A stretch of DNA of 64,000 bases from Oceanithermus profundus DSM 14977 (GCF_000183745.1 NC_014761.1:620001-684000); one strand, 5' to 3'; shown: positions 1-17,138, counted from the first letter of the stretch. A program made the numbers and translations. The notes: generated from the sequence alone by a model not told the origin.

Positions 1-1113
<1,113 letters not shown>

Positions 1114-1127
1114 CACCGCGGCCCGTG

Positions 1128-1157
1128 GCGTAGGGGAGGCCTGCACCTCCCCTACGC
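1128..1157 (+). terminator. Hairpin between tuf and rpmG
   Basis: A perfect 12-bp stem (GCGTAGGGGAGG at 1128-1139 with its complement at 1146-1157) closes a 6-nt loop 14 nt after the tuf stop codon. No T-tract follows. It may be a partial terminator, an attenuator or an mRNA 3'-end stabiliser that lets tuf be made in excess over rpmG-secE-nusG. Confidence 0.6.
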
Positions 1158-1184
1158 TGCCGCGCGTAAAGGAAGAGGACCGAG

Positions 1185-1349
1185 ATGGCGAGCGACGTAC
1201 GCATTAAGGTATTGTTGGAGTGCACCGAGTGCAAGCGGCGCAACTACGCGACCGAAAAGAACCGCCGCAACACCACGGGCAAGCTGGAGATCAAGAAGTA
1301 CTGCCCCTGGTGCCGCAAGCACACCGTGCACAAGGAAGTCAAGGCGTAG
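1185..1349 (+). CDS. rpmG: 50S ribosomal protein L33
   Basis: This 54-residue protein of the large ribosomal subunit starts [17 protein letters not shown]. It carries two CxxC pairs (CTEC and CPWC), the zinc-binding form of L33. A GGAAGAGGA ribosome-binding site precedes the ATG. It lies between tuf and secE, two bases before secE, as in Thermus and other thermophiles. At 54 residues it has the usual length. Confidence 0.96.
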   Translation: MASDVRIKVLLECTECKRRNYATEKNRRNTTGKLEIKKYCPWCRKHTVHKEVKA

Positions 1350-1351
1350 CG

Positions 1352-1534
1352 ATGGGTAAGATCATCACCTACTTCCGCGAGGCCCGGGCCGAACTGGCGC
1401 GGGTCAGCTGGCCGAGCCGGGACGAGATCATCCAGTCGACCGAGGCGGTGCTGCTGTTCACGCTGTTCTCGATGACGATCTTCTGGATCTACGATATGGC
1501 CTTCGGCGCGGTCATGCAAAGAATCCTGCAATGA
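1352..1534 (+). CDS. secE: Protein translocase subunit SecE
   Basis: SecE is the small essential subunit of the SecYEG channel. The product has 60 residues: an amphipathic start with the typical [14 protein letters not shown] surface helix, then one membrane helix (about residues 31-54, [16 protein letters not shown]). This is the minimal single-helix SecE found in most bacteria. ATG was chosen because it follows the rpmG stop by two bases and gives the family length. Its stop overlaps the start of nusG (ATGA), so translation of the two is probably coupled. Confidence 0.96.
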   Translation: MGKIITYFREARAELARVSWPSRDEIIQSTEAVLLFTLFSMTIFWIYDMAFGAVMQRILQ

Positions 1535-2100
1535 GCATCGAATGGTACGCGGTCCACACCTACGTCGGTTACGAGGACAAGGTCAAGGAAAACCTTGAAA
1601 AGCGTGCCCGCGCCTTGGGCATGCAGGACAAGATCTTCCAGGTCCTGATCCCGACCGAAGAGATCGTCGAGCACCGCGAAGGCGGCAAGAAGGAGACGGT
1701 CTACCGCAAGCTCTTCCCGGGCTACGTCTTCGTGCAGATGGACCTGGGCGACAACCCCGAGGACCCCAACGAAGCCTGGGAGGTGGTGCGCAACACCCCG
1801 GGCGTGACCGGCGTGGTGGGCACCAGCGAGGGCGGCAAGTACCGCCCGGTCCCGCTCACCCCCGACGAGGTGCAGCGCATCCTTGAGGTGAGCGGGCTGG
1901 CGGGCCGCAAGGAAAGCCCCAAGCCCCAGGTCACCTTCAAGGAAGGCGACGTGGTGCGGGTGGTCAGCGGACCCTTCGCCGACTTCACCGGCGTGGTCAG
2001 CGAGATCAACCCCGAGCGCAACAAGGTCAAGGTCCTGGTTTCGATCTTCGGTCGCGAAACGCCTGTGGAGCTGGACTTCTCCCAGGTGGTGCGCGCCTGA
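1531..2100 (+). CDS. nusG: Transcription elongation/antitermination factor NusG
   Basis: NusG binds the RNA polymerase clamp and links it to Rho or the ribosome. The 189-residue product has the NGN domain first ([18 protein letters not shown]), a short linker, and a C-terminal KOW domain ([19 protein letters not shown]). Length and domain order are normal. The start overlaps the secE stop by four bases. A 44-bp gap with an AGGAGGA site leads into rplK. Confidence 0.97.
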   Translation: MSIEWYAVHTYVGYEDKVKENLEKRARALGMQDKIFQVLIPTEEIVEHREGGKKETVYRKLFPGYVFVQMDLGDNPEDPNEAWEVVRNTPGVTGVVGTSEGGKYRPVPLTPDEVQRILEVSGLAGRKESPKPQVTFKEGDVVRVVSGPFADFTGVVSEINPERNKVKVLVSIFGRETPVELDFSQVVRA

Positions 2101-2144
2101 AGCAGCGTTCGTACCCCGAACTTCGGGGGAGCTGAGGAGGAAAC

Positions 2145-2571
2145 ATGAAAAAGGTCATCGGTTTGGTGAAGTTGCAGCTGCCTGCGGGCAAGGCCACCCC
2201 GGCCCCGCCCGTCGGCCCGGCGTTGGGCCAGCACGGCGCCAACATCATGGAGTTTTGCAAGGCCTTCAACGCGGCCACGGCGAACATGGGCGACGCCATC
2301 GTCCCGGTGGAGATCACCATCTACGCCGACCGCTCGTTCACCTTCATCACCAAGACGCCCCCGGCCTCCTACCTGATCCGCAAGGCCGCGGGCATCACCA
2401 AGGGCGCGTCCAACCCCAGCCGCGAGGTGGTGGGCAAGATCACCTGGGACGACTGCCTGAAGATCGCCGAGCAGAAGATGAAGGACCTCAACGCCGGCTC
2501 GCTCGAGGCCGCCGCCCGCCAGATCGCCGGCTCCGCCCGCTCGATGGGCGTGGAAGTGGAGGGGATGCCCG

Positions 2572-2579
<8 letters not shown>
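2145..2579 (+). CDS. rplK: 50S ribosomal protein L11
   Basis: L11 forms the GTPase-associated centre of the large subunit with L10 and L7/L12. The 144-residue product shows the proline-rich N-terminal domain ([20 protein letters not shown]) and the rRNA-binding C-terminal domain. The start codon follows a GAGGAGGAA ribosome-binding site. The 3' end overlaps the rplA start by 8 bp, so the two are co-translated. Confidence 0.98.
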
Positions 2580-3261
<682 letters not shown>

Positions 3262-3477
3262 GCGGCCGCGGCAATTGTGAGCCAGACCTCTTTTCCCAAT
3301 GGCCGCTCGGGTATACACTCACTATTCGGCACCCCGGTGCGGACTCGTCCGCGCCAGAGCAGGACGCTGAAGACCGCGGGGGGCCGCAGGCCTTAAACAT
3401 CCCGCCGAGGCGCGAGGGGGAGCGTTTCGAAGCAACCGGTTCGGGGGACCCCCACCCCTGACAGGCAGGAGGAGAAC
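3262..3477 (+). promoter_or_regulatory. rplJ leader region, probable L10-type autoregulatory RNA
   Basis: This 216-bp gap has no reading frame of note. It lies exactly where many bacteria carry the structured leader to which the L10-(L7/L12)4 complex binds for feedback control. A possible -10 box TATACA (3312-3317) follows an AT-richer stretch near 3288-3300, without a clear -35. GC-rich arms in 3370-3460 could fold. The assignment rests on position and foldable sequence; I did not verify the conserved kink-turn motif. Confidence 0.5.
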
Positions 3478-4005
3478 GTGCCGAGTGAACGCAACGTGCA
3501 ACTGCTGGGACGCCTCAAGGAGATGCTCCAGCAGACGAACGGCTCGTTCTTCCTGGTGAACTACCAGGGTCTCGACGCCAACGAAGAGTTCCAGCTGCGG
3601 CGCCAGGTCACCCAGGCCGGCGGCCGCATCTTCGTGGCCAAGAACACCCTGATCCGGATCGCCGTCCGCGACCTAGAGCTGCCCGAGGTGGACGAGGTGC
3701 TCAAGGGACCCAGCGCGGTGGTGATCTACGACGAGCCGGTGGCCGTGGCCAAGGCCCTGGTGCAGTTCGCCAAGGAGAACTCCAAGGAGATCCCGCAGAT
3801 CAAGGCGGGCTTCCTGCAGGGCCAGAAGCTGGCGCCCGAGGAAGTCAAGGCCATCGCCGAGCTGCCGACGCTCGACGAGCTGCGGGCGGAACTGGTGGGC
3901 GTGCTGCAGGCGCCGATGTCGGAACTCGTGGGCGTGCTCGAGGGCGCGCAGCGCGAGTTCGTGGGCCTGCTGGACGCGTACGTAAGCAAACAAGAAGCGG
4001 CGTAG
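3478..4005 (+). CDS. rplJ: 50S ribosomal protein L10
   Basis: L10 anchors the L7/L12 dimers to the ribosome. The 175-residue product has the N-terminal rRNA-binding domain ([17 protein letters not shown], then [12 protein letters not shown]) and a long C-terminal helix that would hold L12 dimers; thermophiles usually have three binding sites. The start is GTG after the site GCAGGAGGAG. rplL follows after 24 bp. Confidence 0.97.
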   Translation: MPSERNVQLLGRLKEMLQQTNGSFFLVNYQGLDANEEFQLRRQVTQAGGRIFVAKNTLIRIAVRDLELPEVDEVLKGPSAVVIYDEPVAVAKALVQFAKENSKEIPQIKAGFLQGQKLAPEEVKAIAELPTLDELRAELVGVLQAPMSELVGVLEGAQREFVGLLDAYVSKQEAA

Positions 4006-4029
4006 CCGCACGTTAAAGGAGGAATGAAG

Positions 4030-4410
4030 ATGGCTTTGGACGTAGACGCGATCATGGAGCAGTTGAACGGCGCGACGGTGCTCGAACTCAAGCAGCTGAT
4101 CGACCGCATCAAGGACGAGTGGGGCGTGGAAGCGGCCGCTCCCGTGGCCGTGGCCGCGGTGGCCGCCGCCGGCGGTGCCGAAGGCGGCGCGGCCGAGGAG
4201 AAGACCGAGTTCGACGTGGTCCTCAAGGAGGCCGGCGGCCAGAAGCTCAAGGTCATCAAGGAGGTCCGCGCGATCACCGGCCTGGGCCTCAAGGAGGCCA
4301 AGGAGCTCGTCGAGAAGGGCGGCGCCATCAAGGAAGGCGTCTCCAAGGAAGAGGCCGAGGAGCTCAAGAAGAAGCTCGAGGAAGTCGGCGCCGTCGTCGA
4401 ACTGAAGTAG
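4030..4410 (+). CDS. rplL: 50S ribosomal protein L7/L12
   Basis: This is the stalk protein that recruits translation GTPases. It has 126 residues: an N-terminal dimerisation helix ([14 protein letters not shown]), an Ala/Val-rich hinge (about 36-55) and the globular C-terminal domain with [20 protein letters not shown]. An in-frame ATG lies six bases upstream at 4024, but it would sit directly on the AAAGGAGGA ribosome-binding site; the ATG at 4030 gives normal spacing and matches the family N terminus. Confidence 0.97.
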   Translation: MALDVDAIMEQLNGATVLELKQLIDRIKDEWGVEAAAPVAVAAVAAAGGAEGGAAEEKTEFDVVLKEAGGQKLKVIKEVRAITGLGLKEAKELVEKGGAIKEGVSKEEAEELKKKLEEVGAVVELK

Positions 4411-4476
4411 CGTGCCTCGGCTGGCGGCGCGCCTACGCCGGTAGCCGTCCCACCGGGTGTGCGACTTAGGGGAACG

Positions 4477-4504
4477 CCGGATCCGGGCAAGGGCCCGGAT
4501 CCGG
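4477..4504 (+). terminator. Strong hairpin between rplL and rpoB
   Basis: A perfect 12-bp stem (CCGGATCCGGGC at 4477-4488 with its complement at 4493-4504) has a 4-nt loop, AAGG. It stands 66 nt after rplL and 133 nt before rpoB, where an attenuator commonly lowers polymerase expression relative to ribosomal proteins. There is no T-tract. The rest of the 227-bp gap shows only a weak possible -10 (TAAGAT, 4524-4529). Confidence 0.6.
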
Positions 4505-4637
4505 GGCTCCCCACCCTTCCGTGTAAGATGAAGACAGCAGCGGATGCCCAGCAAGCGAGCACGATTCGGCCTTTTCGCCCCTGCACCCGCGGGTGCGGGC
4601 GACGGGAGGGCGCTGTGGCCCTGCCAGAGGTGAGCGC

Positions 4638-8012
<3,375 letters not shown>

Positions 8013-8021
8013 GGAGGGCTG

Positions 8022-12608
<4,587 letters not shown>

Positions 12609-12615
12609 TCCGATC

Positions 12616-12642
12616 CGCCCCGGGGGCTCGTCCCCCGGGGCG
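12616..12642 (+). terminator. Hairpin after rpoC
   Basis: An 11-bp perfect GC stem (CGCCCCGGGGG at 12616-12626 with its complement at 12632-12642) closes a 5-nt loop. It directly follows the rpoC stop and precedes the next gene by 8 bp. The following bases (CCTATCAA) hold no T-run, so leakage into the next gene is possible. Confidence 0.65.
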
Positions 12643-12650
12643 CCTATCAA

Positions 12651-12863
12651 ATGAAGGTCTTGTTTCTGGAGTCCAAATCGGCCGAGGCCCTCCGGGCCTT
12701 CGCCGCGGGTCAGCCCCACCCCTACCGGCTGCTCGCCTCCGACGACCGCTACCTGTTGGTGCTGGAGGCGGTGGGGCCCGAGGCGATCGAAGCGGGAACG
12801 CGGCTCGCGGAGGTGCGCGCCTGGACGTTCGAGCTCGTCGAGGAGGGATGCCGCGATGCGTGA
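12651..12863 (+). CDS. Small protein of unknown function (70 aa)
   Basis: The 70-residue product (MKVLFLESKSAEALRAFAAG...) has no membrane segment and no cysteine-rich or other motif I recognise. Alternating strand and helix patterns suggest a small alpha/beta fold. It is supported as real by its position: the start lies just after the rpoC terminator and its end overlaps the next gene by 8 bp, the coupling seen for real genes here. No ribosome-binding site is evident, and TATCAA abuts the start codon, so it may be translated from leaderless or read-through mRNA. Function unknown. Confidence 0.65.
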   Translation: MKVLFLESKSAEALRAFAAGQPHPYRLLASDDRYLLVLEAVGPEAIEAGTRLAEVRAWTFELVEEGCRDA

Positions 12864-13704
12864 GGAGATCGTCATCGTACCGACGCACGAGGCCGAGATC
12901 TACGTCGAGGACACGGGGCCGGAGGACGCGCCGGTCCTCGTCGTGCTCCACGGCGGACCGGGCGGTTCCAGTTACCCCTACCGCGCCGCCTGGGAGGAGG
13001 AGCTCGCCGAGTACCGGGTCGTCTACCTGGACCAGCGGGGGGGCGGCCGCAGTCCCGAGCTGCCGCTCGAGCCCCGCTACTTCACCGTCGACGCCCTGGT
13101 CGACGACCTCGAGGCGGTGCGCAGCTGGCTGGCCGTGGACCGCTGGGTACCCGTGGGCCACGGCTTCGGCGCGCTCGCGGCGCTCGAGTACGGCCGCCGG
13201 TACCCCGAGCTGGTCGCCGGGGTTGTGGCCCTCGGGCCCTGGATTCACTTTCCCGAGCTGGCGCGTGCGCTCTGGCGCGCGGCCTTCAGCACCGGCGAAC
13301 CCCCCGAGGACCCCACCCAGGCCGTGGAGGAGGCCTTCTCCGCCGTCGGCCCCAAGCCGCTCTTCGACCGCCTCAGCTTCCCCTCCGAGCACGGCCGCGC
13401 CCACCTGGAGTGGATCGTCGAAGGGCTGCCGCTCGCCGGCAGCGAGGGGGTGGAAGCGGCGTTCCGCACCAACGGCCTCTGGGAGCTGGACTACAGCGGC
13501 CACCTGCTCGAATACCCGGTGGAGGTCGCCGTGATCGCGGGCGAGCGGGACGGCACCAGCCATCCGCACCAGACCGAGCGCCTCGCCGACCTGACCGGGG
13601 CGCACCTGGAGCTGATCCCCCGCGCCGGCCACTACGCCTGGATCGACGAGCCCGAGGCCTTCTTCCGGGCCTTCTACGGGGCGGTGGACGCGTTTAGTGA
13701 ATGA
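12856..13704 (+). CDS. Alpha/beta hydrolase, proline-iminopeptidase-like, nucleophile Ser replaced by Gly
   Basis: The 282-residue product has the alpha/beta-hydrolase layout of the proline iminopeptidase group: oxyanion motif HGGPGG (32-37), VVYLDQRGGGRS (55-66), and a C-terminal acid and histidine in GERDGTS and RAGHYAWIDEPEAF. The nucleophile elbow, normally GxSxG, reads GHGFG (101-105), so residue 103 is Gly and no serine nucleophile is present. From memory, a Thermus thermophilus relative close to rpoC is described as proline-iminopeptidase-related and has the same elbow. Serine-hydrolase activity is therefore doubtful; a binding or non-hydrolytic role is possible. It overlaps the preceding small gene by 8 bp and ends before a repeat-rich gap. 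Confidence 0.85.
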   Translation: MREEIVIVPTHEAEIYVEDTGPEDAPVLVVLHGGPGGSSYPYRAAWEEELAEYRVVYLDQRGGGRSPELPLEPRYFTVDALVDDLEAVRSWLAVDRWVPVGHGFGALAALEYGRRYPELVAGVVALGPWIHFPELARALWRAAFSTGEPPEDPTQAVEEAFSAVGPKPLFDRLSFPSEHGRAHLEWIVEGLPLAGSEGVEAAFRTNGLWELDYSGHLLEYPVEVAVIAGERDGTSHPHQTERLADLTGAHLELIPRAGHYAWIDEPEAFFRAFYGAVDAFSE

Positions 13705-13705
13705 G

Positions 13706-13740
13706 TACGTAGTGCGTAGTACGTAGTACGTAGTGCGTGT
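13706..13740. repeat. Tandem heptamer TRCGTAG, five copies
   Basis: Five contiguous 7-bp units follow TRCGTAG (tacgtag, tgcgtag, tacgtag, tacgtag, tgcgtgt). The array begins two bases after the hydrolase stop codon. A related three-unit run is at 13791-13811. Confidence 0.85.
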
Positions 13741-13755
13741 ATGGAGTGTTTGTAG

Positions 13756-13777
13756 GGGCGGGCCCGTGTGCCCGCCC
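13756..13777. repeat. GC-rich hairpin between heptamer arrays
   Basis: GGGCGGGC (13756-13763) pairs with GCCCGCCC (13770-13777) around a 6-nt loop. It could act as a terminator for the upstream hydrolase gene, though no T-run follows. Similar GGGGCGGGCNNGTGNGCCCGCCC-type elements occur between genes in other thermophiles (recollection). Confidence 0.65.
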
Positions 13778-13790
13778 GATCGCTGCGCAG

Positions 13791-13811
13791 TGCGTGGTTC
13801 GTAGTACGTGG
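13791..13811. repeat. Second heptamer run, three degenerate copies
   Basis: Three 7-bp units (tgcgtgg, ttcgtag, tacgtgg) repeat the TRCGTAG pattern of the array at 13706-13740, with the hairpin at 13756-13777 between the two. Confidence 0.7.
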
Positions 13812-13904
13812 TAACAGCATGGTTTATGGCCTGTAATTAGTAGCCTGTAGCTTGCGGTTGGGTCGCCAACCGCAACGAAACGTCGGCGTTGCCTGCAGCA
13901 TGGA

Positions 13905-13923
13905 CCCTGAATCGAGTTCAGGG
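13905..13923. repeat. Palindrome CCCTGAA-N5-TTCAGGG
   Basis: Perfect 7-bp arms flank TCGAG, so the whole element is nearly symmetric. The form resembles dispersed intergenic palindromes seen in many bacteria; it could also be a protein-binding site. Copies elsewhere in the genome were not available to me. Confidence 0.7.
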
Positions 13924-13988
13924 CGGGCTCCCGGGTCTCGGCAGCAAAGTGCCGCCTCGCCCGGGGAAACGGATAAATGCAGGAAGCA

Positions 13989-14011
13989 GGAAGTGGGGTG
14001 TAGGAGGTAGG
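13989..14011. repeat. Inverted-repeat arm (partner at 14460-14482)
   Basis: This 23-bp stretch (GGAAGTGGGGTGTAGGAGG...) is the reverse complement of 14460-14482 with two mismatches. The two arms enclose 448 bp containing the 57-bp direct repeats. Confidence 0.75.
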
Positions 14012-14168
14012 GTTTGTTTTAGAAAGTGTGAACACGAAGTCGAGCACGGCACATCAAAACACTAGACCAGGCTTTCCTACTTCCTAGCCTCCACGCCCCG
14101 GCGAAGCCGACCAATCGGGGCCCATGCCGCGCCCAAAATCCACGGTTATGTCGCCGCAAAGCAATGCT

Positions 14169-14223
14169 CCCTCCCCTTGGGGAGGGTTGGGGTGGGGGTT
14201 GTTGGCGATGCAAGGCCCAAACG
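14169..14223. repeat. Direct repeat copy A, with internal palindrome
   Basis: This copy begins with the palindrome CCCTCCCC-TT-GGGGAGGG (14169-14186), continues with G-rich sequence, and ends GGCGATGCAAGGCCCAAACG. It matches copy B at 14374-14430 imperfectly over about 55 bp. Confidence 0.75.
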
Positions 14224-14373
14224 TCTCGTCTTGGATTAACGGCCTGACCAGCAAACGACCTCACGTTCTGATCCAGTTAAACAACCTCCCTCCGGCCTGC
14301 GGCCCCCGTCCCAGAAGGGAGGCTCGGTGCCGCTCAGAACCTAACTGTTTTGACCTTGGGCGGCCACCTTTTT

Positions 14374-14430
14374 GCCCCCTTCCCTGGGGGAGGTCCGGGG
14401 TGGGGTCGCTGGCGATGCAAGAGCCAAACG
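14374..14430. repeat. Direct repeat copy B
   Basis: This is the imperfect second copy of 14169-14223, including a degenerate version of the palindrome and the conserved end GGCGATGCAAGAGCCAAACG. Confidence 0.75.
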
Positions 14431-14459
14431 CCAGGTTTTCGATTGCTGACGACCCACGT

Positions 14460-14482
14460 CCTACTTCCTACACCCCACCTCC
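14460..14482. repeat. Inverted-repeat arm (partner at 13989-14011)
   Basis: This is the reverse complement of 13989-14011 with two mismatches. It ends about 50 bp before the start of the ccdA gene. Confidence 0.75.
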
Positions 14483-14531
14483 CACCTACGCCCGGTTGGC
14501 CTTCCTCATCAAAGAGTGAAAGAATAGGCTC

Positions 14532-15215
14532 ATGGAGCTCTCGATCGCCGCGGCCTTCCTCGCGGGCATGCTGTCGTTCCTCTCACCTTGCGTGCTGCCC
14601 CTGGTCCCCACCTACCTGGCCTACCTCGGCGGCGACCAGGGCCGCCCGGTGAAGAACGCGCTCTTCTTCATCCTCGGCTTCGGCATCATCTTCATCCTGC
14701 TGGGCCTGCCCTTCACCGTCCTCGGCAGCCTGTTGCAGGACTACAAGCCCATCCTGGCCAAGGTGGGCGGCGTGCTGCTCATCTTCTTCGGGCTCTACAT
14801 GCTGGGCCTCAAGCTCCCCTTTCTGGCGCAGATGCGCGGCGTCAGCTACACCGGGGACACCTCCCGCCCCTGGGGCGCGTTCCTGATGGGCGCGGCGCTG
14901 GCCACGGCTTGGCTGCCCTGCATCGGCCCCATCCTGGGCGGCATCCTCACGCTGACGGCCATGGAGGGGTTCGGGGGCCTCGTCTACCTGGTGGCCTACG
15001 TGCTCGGCCTGGCCGTTCCCTTCTTCCTCGTCGCCCTCTTCGCCGACCGCGTGGCCGTGATCGTCCGCAAGAGTGGACGGATCTCGCTCTGGGTCGAGCG
15101 GGTGGCCGGAGCCATCCTGATCTTCGTCGGGTTCTTGATGATCACCGACGCCTTTCAGCGGCTCAACAACTTCTTCATCCGCTTCACGCCCGAGTGGCTG
15201 TTCGAAAGGCTCTAG
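14532..15215 (+). CDS. ccdA: CcdA-type thiol-disulfide transporter for cytochrome c biogenesis
   Basis: CcdA carries reducing power from cytoplasmic thioredoxin across the membrane to CcmG and CcmH, keeping apocytochrome cysteines reduced. The 227-residue product has about six hydrophobic helices and the two conserved cysteine motifs of the family: LSPCVLPLVP in helix 1 and WLPCIGPILGG in helix 4. It heads the ccm group, six bases before ccmA. The ribosome-binding site is weak. The single-domain length separates it from the larger DsbD. Confidence 0.93.
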   Translation: MELSIAAAFLAGMLSFLSPCVLPLVPTYLAYLGGDQGRPVKNALFFILGFGIIFILLGLPFTVLGSLLQDYKPILAKVGGVLLIFFGLYMLGLKLPFLAQMRGVSYTGDTSRPWGAFLMGAALATAWLPCIGPILGGILTLTAMEGFGGLVYLVAYVLGLAVPFFLVALFADRVAVIVRKSGRISLWVERVAGAILIFVGFLMITDAFQRLNNFFIRFTPEWLFERL

Positions 15216-15221
15216 CGAACG

Positions 15222-15845
15222 GTGGCAGACCCCTTCGTCGAGGTTCAGAACGTCTGGAAACGGTTCGGCCGTCAGTGGGTGCTCCGTGACCTCTCGCTGG
15301 CGGTCGAGCGCGGCGAGGTGGTCGCGTTGCTGGGGCCCAACGGCGTGGGCAAGACCACGCTGCTGCGGGTGATCGCCACGCTGATCCGCCCCCAGCGGGG
15401 CACGGTGCGGCTTTTCGGAAAGCCGGCGCGGGCGCTGGAGGCCGAGCGCGGACGCATCGCGCTGGTGGCCAACCCGCCCGCCTTCTACCGGCACCTGAGC
15501 GGCGAGGAGAACCTGGAGCAGGCGCTGGCGCTCGCGGGCAAGCCCATCTCGCGCACCCAGGCGCTCGAGGCGATGGCGCGGGTGGGGCTGCCGGAGGGGC
15601 GCACGGTGGCGGCGTACTCCAGCGGGATGCGCAAGAGGTTGGCGCTGGCGCGGACCCTGCTGGCCCGCCCGCGGCTCCTCTTGCTGGACGAGCCGGAGAC
15701 GGCGCTCGACACCGGGGGGCGCGAGGAGCTGGTGCGCGTCATCGGCGAGGTCGCCCGCGAGGGCGCGGTGGTGCTGGCGACCCACGACCACGGCTTCGCG
15801 GCCGAGGTGGCGACCCGCAGCTTCGCGATGGAGGGGAAGGCGTGA
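15222..15845 (+). CDS. ccmA: Haem exporter ATP-binding protein CcmA
   Basis: This is the ATPase of the CcmABCD complex, which releases haem-loaded CcmE. The 207-residue protein has Walker A GPNGVGKTT, an ABC signature reading YSSGMRKRLALA, and Walker B LLLLDEPE. The start is GTG, six bases after ccdA. It overlaps ccmB by four bases (GTGA). The order ccmA-ccmB identifies it more firmly than the ATPase fold alone. Confidence 0.9.
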   Translation: MADPFVEVQNVWKRFGRQWVLRDLSLAVERGEVVALLGPNGVGKTTLLRVIATLIRPQRGTVRLFGKPARALEAERGRIALVANPPAFYRHLSGEENLEQALALAGKPISRTQALEAMARVGLPEGRTVAAYSSGMRKRLALARTLLARPRLLLLDEPETALDTGGREELVRVIGEVAREGAVVLATHDHGFAAEVATRSFAMEGKA

Positions 15846-16504
15846 GGGCCCTGGTGCTGGCGCTGCGCGACCTGCGCCTGGAGTGGCGCGGGCGGGCGGG
15901 GCTGCTCTCGGCCTTTTCGTTCATCGCGGTCGTCCTTTTCATCATGGGAATCGCCTTCGGCCCCGACGAGGCCAACCTGCGTCGGGCGGGCCCCGGGGTG
16001 CTCTGGGTCGCCCTCGCTTTCGCCGGCAGCATGCTGGCGAGCCGCGCCTGGGCGCTGGAGGTGGAGAACGAGACCCTCGACGACCTGCTGCTCACCCCGG
16101 GCAGCCGCGAGTGGATCTACGTGGGCAAGCTGCTCTTCCTGTGGCTTCTGATGATCGTGATGGGGGCGTTCCTGCTGGTGCTCGTCGCCGCCTGGTTCTA
16201 CCTGCCGCTGGCGGCCTGGCCCCAGCTTTTCGTCACCCTGGTGCTCGGGGGCACCGGTTACACCGTGATCGCCGCCTTCTACGCCGGCCTGACCGTGCGC
16301 CTGCGGGCGCGCGACGTGCTGCTCTACCTGCTCGTCTTTCCCATGATCCTGCCGGTGGTGCTCGCGGCGGTCAAGGCCACGCTGGGCATCGCCTTCGGCG
16401 CCGAGTTCGCCGAGATCGTGAGCTGGTGGAAGCTCCTCGGCGTCTTCGACGTCGTCTACCTGACGCTCTGCGTGCTCCTCTTTCCCGGGGTCATCGAGGG
16501 TTGA
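15842..16504 (+). CDS. ccmB: Haem exporter membrane protein CcmB
   Basis: CcmB is the membrane partner of CcmA. The 220-residue protein has about six membrane helices and a hydrophobic, charge-poor C terminus (VVYLTLCVLLFPGVIEG). The GTG start overlaps ccmA. The gene meets a convergent gene across a perfect palindromic hairpin. The next ccm gene, ccmC, lies 4.2 kb further on, beyond an oppositely oriented block. Confidence 0.9.
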   Translation: MRALVLALRDLRLEWRGRAGLLSAFSFIAVVLFIMGIAFGPDEANLRRAGPGVLWVALAFAGSMLASRAWALEVENETLDDLLLTPGSREWIYVGKLLFLWLLMIVMGAFLLVLVAAWFYLPLAAWPQLFVTLVLGGTGYTVIAAFYAGLTVRLRARDVLLYLLVFPMILPVVLAAVKATLGIAFGAEFAEIVSWWKLLGVFDVVYLTLCVLLFPGVIEG

Positions 16505-16509
16505 ACCAA

Positions 16510-16539
16510 AACGCACGCCGCCCGCGGGCGGCGTGCGTT
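16510..16539. terminator. Bidirectional terminator, 30-nt perfect palindrome
   Basis: The 30 bases are perfectly self-complementary about 16524/16525, starting AACGCACGCC and ending GGCGTGCGTT. It lies between the convergent ccmB and the unknown exported-protein gene, so it can end transcripts from both sides; A/T pairs at each end give a short U-run in either direction. Confidence 0.8.
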
Positions 16540-16553
16540 CCTACGGGCGCGCT

Positions 16554-17138
16554 TCACTCCCTGAAACGCAGCGCCGCCTGCACCCGCTTGGCCTCCTCGC
16601 CGAGCCGCTTGACGTCGCGGCCCAGGAAGATCTGGTAGGCGTCGGCGTGGCCGTTGCGGTGCAGCGCCACCACCAGCGCCTGACGGCGCTCGGGGCTGTA
16701 CTCGGGAATCACCTCGAGCACCGCCACCGCCGCCCAGTCGGCCCGGAAGAGCCGGAGCGCCTCGTCCTCGGGGTATTCCCGGGACTTGTAGCGGCCCCAG
16801 CCGGAGATCTCGGTGAGGATGCCGGGGAAGAGCAGGGTAAAGAGGTGGTCGGGCTCCGGGGCGCTCGCGTGGGGGTCGTCGTAGTCGATCTCGACGCGGT
16901 CGAGCGGAAAGACGACGTAGCGGATCTCCACCTGCCCGTCGGTCGAGACGACGCGGTACTGGTAGGGGAGCACCGGGTTGAACTCGACGGGGGCGGGGGC
17001 GTAGCCCGCGGGCAGCTCGTAGGCCATGCCGGCCTCCTCGAGCAGCTCGCCGAAGCCGCGGGGCGCGGGGGCGGCCGCGAGCGCCCATCCGGCCAGGAGG
17101 ACGGCGAAGGATACCAGGAGGCGGCCGCGCGGGTTCAT
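16554..17138 (-). CDS. Exported protein of unknown function (194 aa)
   Basis: The product starts with a signal peptide (MNPRGRLLVSFAVLLAGWALAAAPAP) and has no further membrane segment, so it is probably periplasmic. It holds no haem motif, no cysteine and no domain that I recognise. It has many acidic and aromatic residues (EIDYDDPHASAPEPDHLF), and ends in a helix containing LGEEAKRVQAALRF. Its ATG overlaps the stop of the upstream TPR lipoprotein gene (ATGA), so the two are co-translated. The context with a multihaem cytochrome suggests a role in that system, which is inference only. Confidence 0.75.
   Translation of the reverse strand: MNPRGRLLVSFAVLLAGWALAAAPAPRGFGELLEEAGMAYELPAGYAPAPVEFNPVLPYQYRVVSTDGQVEIRYVVFPLDRVEIDYDDPHASAPEPDHLFTLLFPGILTEISGWGRYKSREYPEDEALRLFRADWAAVAVLEVIPEYSPERRQALVVALHRNGHADAYQIFLGRDVKRLGEEAKRVQAALRFRE

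Larger units (their letters stand above)
13705..14531. other. Gene-free 827-bp mosaic of short repeats
   Basis: No convincing gene is present on either strand. The stretch is less GC-rich than its surroundings and is built from tandem heptamers, small palindromes, direct repeats and inverted repeats, itemised in the following entries. Its position between the end of the rpo region and the cytochrome-biogenesis genes suggests an accumulation site for non-coding repeats or a rearrangement scar. No transposase or integrase remnant was recognised. Confidence 0.7.

Noticed and set aside
4593-4637. Upstream in-frame ATG for rpoB
   Set aside because: It would add 15 Arg/Gly-rich residues absent from the family; the ATG at 4638 has the ribosome-binding site and the conserved N terminus.
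13706-13811. Possible CRISPR array
   Set aside because: The 7-bp units are contiguous tandem copies with no spacers, and no cas gene is present.
13694-14047. A 117-codon minus-strand frame in the repeat region
   Set aside because: It is made of translated repeats (TTHYVLRTTHYVL) and has no ribosome-binding site or conserved domain.
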